Assembly: GCA_964638715.1 (NCBI GenBank)
Contig: CAZWZF010000086.1
Span: forward strand, 1 to 14,796
Direction of reading: 5' to 3'
From: JBAXQQ01 sp037131695
GTDB taxonomy: Bacteria; Armatimonadota; Hebobacteria; CAIYQO01
Length of the DNA stretch: 14,796 nucleotides
The notes beneath the pieces are model-generated. The model did not search any database, had not been told where the DNA came from, and saw only the letters and a program-made list of their open reading frames with translations. The translations under genes were made by a program, and so were the position numbers. Below are positions 14,382 through 14,796 of this stretch, piece by piece; position 1 is the first letter of the stretch; each line of letters begins with the position of its first letter.

Positions 14382-14609
14382 CTATGACTTTGCGCCTTTG
14401 AACATCGCCTTAACCCAATTCCAATTGTAAATGAGATGGATTACTGCGAGTACTAAAAGAATCTGACCGTTAAGCTGGTGCAATGGAAATGCAATTTTGT
14501 TAAGAGCTGAACCTTTTTCTCCCAATACTAATATACCCACTGCAATAAATTGAACAAAGAAAGATAACATCAATATCGGATTGATAATTTTCAAGGCTGT
14601 TTGTTTCAT
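14382..14609 (-). CDS. Small two-helix membrane protein (DUF4405/cytochrome b-like)
   Basis: The 75-residue product has two hydrophobic segments, about 9-30 and 44-62. The second helix carries two histidines, His44 in FPLHQLNG and His58 in LAVIHLIYNWNW, 14 residues apart. This H-xxx-G...H-LxxNW pattern resembles DUF4405 and small cytochrome-b561-like proteins, in which such histidines bind heme. With only one paired helix it would need to dimerise or have another role. A strong AGGAGG lies eight bases before the ATG. The last residues, KAMFKGAKS, are basic and probably cytoplasmic. The glycosyltransferase gene starts 38 bases downstream, so co-transcription is possible although no functional link is evident. 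The gene call is firm; the family is only a resemblance. Confidence 0.6.
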   Translation of the reverse strand: MKQTALKIINPILMLSFFVQFIAVGILVLGEKGSALNKIAFPLHQLNGQILLVLAVIHLIYNWNWVKAMFKGAKS

Positions 14610-14635
14610 GTATTTCCCTCCTTCATAATACTACC

Positions 14636-14641
14636 ATTATA
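14636..14641 (-). promoter_or_regulatory. Candidate -10 box for the small membrane protein
   Basis: A minus-strand TATAAT lies 27 bases upstream of the ATG at 14609, a fitting distance, but no recognisable -35 sits 16-18 bases further upstream. The remainder to the window end (14660-14796) shows nothing I can identify. Confidence 0.4.
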
Positions 14642-14796
14642 CACTTGTTTTTAAACACACGCTATGTTAGGGGGTAAGGTGGGTAGCCAGTTAGCATTTA
14701 AATTTGAATAAAAAAGATTTTCCAGCGTTGTTGCCCTCACTCTTATACACATTTATTAAAAACATACACAGTCATCCCATAAGGAATTAGCCATTT

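Noticed and set aside
36..14695. Inverted 15-mer match between 36-50 and 14681-14695 (13 of 15)
   Set aside because: In a window of this size many 13-of-15 matches are expected by chance, and no flanking similarity extends it.

Overview
The window reads as a piece of an uncultured Gram-negative-type bacterial chromosome. Every convincing gene lies on the minus strand. Two genes encode pseudopilins that start with the FTLIELLVVIAIIAILAAIL helix followed by LFPVFARAREKA, and both also carry an H-X9-DG motif. From general knowledge this combination is typical of Armatimonadota and of Planctomycetes/Lentisphaerota-like metagenomic lineages. The assignment is tentative and no taxonomic marker gene is present.

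Layout, in transcription order (right to left). A two-helix membrane protein with paired histidines (14382-14609) is followed by a WecG/TagA-type glycosyltransferase (13481-14344) and an AT-rich membrane-anchored PD40/TolB-like beta-propeller protein (12021-13424). Next come a secreted phosphodiester glycosidase (NAGPA-like, 10793-11923) and a three-Asp-box sialidase-fold protein with a C-terminal LamG-like domain (8824-10635). A 507-base gene-free stretch (8317-8823) follows. Then come two tandem paralogous pseudopilins (7174-8316 and 6006-7124), a 1240-residue secreted heparinase II/III-like protein (2204-5926), and a two-gene unit of a uroporphyrinogen-decarboxylase-fold protein (848-2077) and a nitrilase-superfamily amidohydrolase (110-844). 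The common theme is surface or secreted carbohydrate chemistry: making, exporting and cutting polysaccharide or glycan. No single pathway links all the genes.

The most informative part is the gene-free stretch. It holds a complete non-autonomous mobile element of 337 bp (8408-8744). Its terminal inverted repeats are 20 bp (19 of 20 match), both begin 5'-GTAAC, and they are flanked flush by a perfect 8-bp duplication, AGACAGAC. GTAA ends with 8-bp duplications are the hallmark of the IS66 family, but no transposase is present. Nested inside it, 8469-8652 can fold into a closed four-way junction (closing helix plus three hairpins with almost no unpaired junction bases). The closing helix is better paired on the plus strand, and a TATAAT lies just before it. 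The element sits 15 bp upstream of a perfect sigma70 promoter (TTGACA, 17 bp, TATAAT) that drives the pseudopilin pair, and an intrinsic terminator ends that unit at 5948-5979.

Two other repeat families are visible. A 54-bp sequence built on three 9-mers (AATCATGNN) occurs twice, each time within a few bases of a stop codon. A three-part composite (GA-rich tract, 7-nt periodic array, GTCACCG hairpin) occurs at the 3' ends of two unrelated genes, where it appears to encode the last residues of both proteins.
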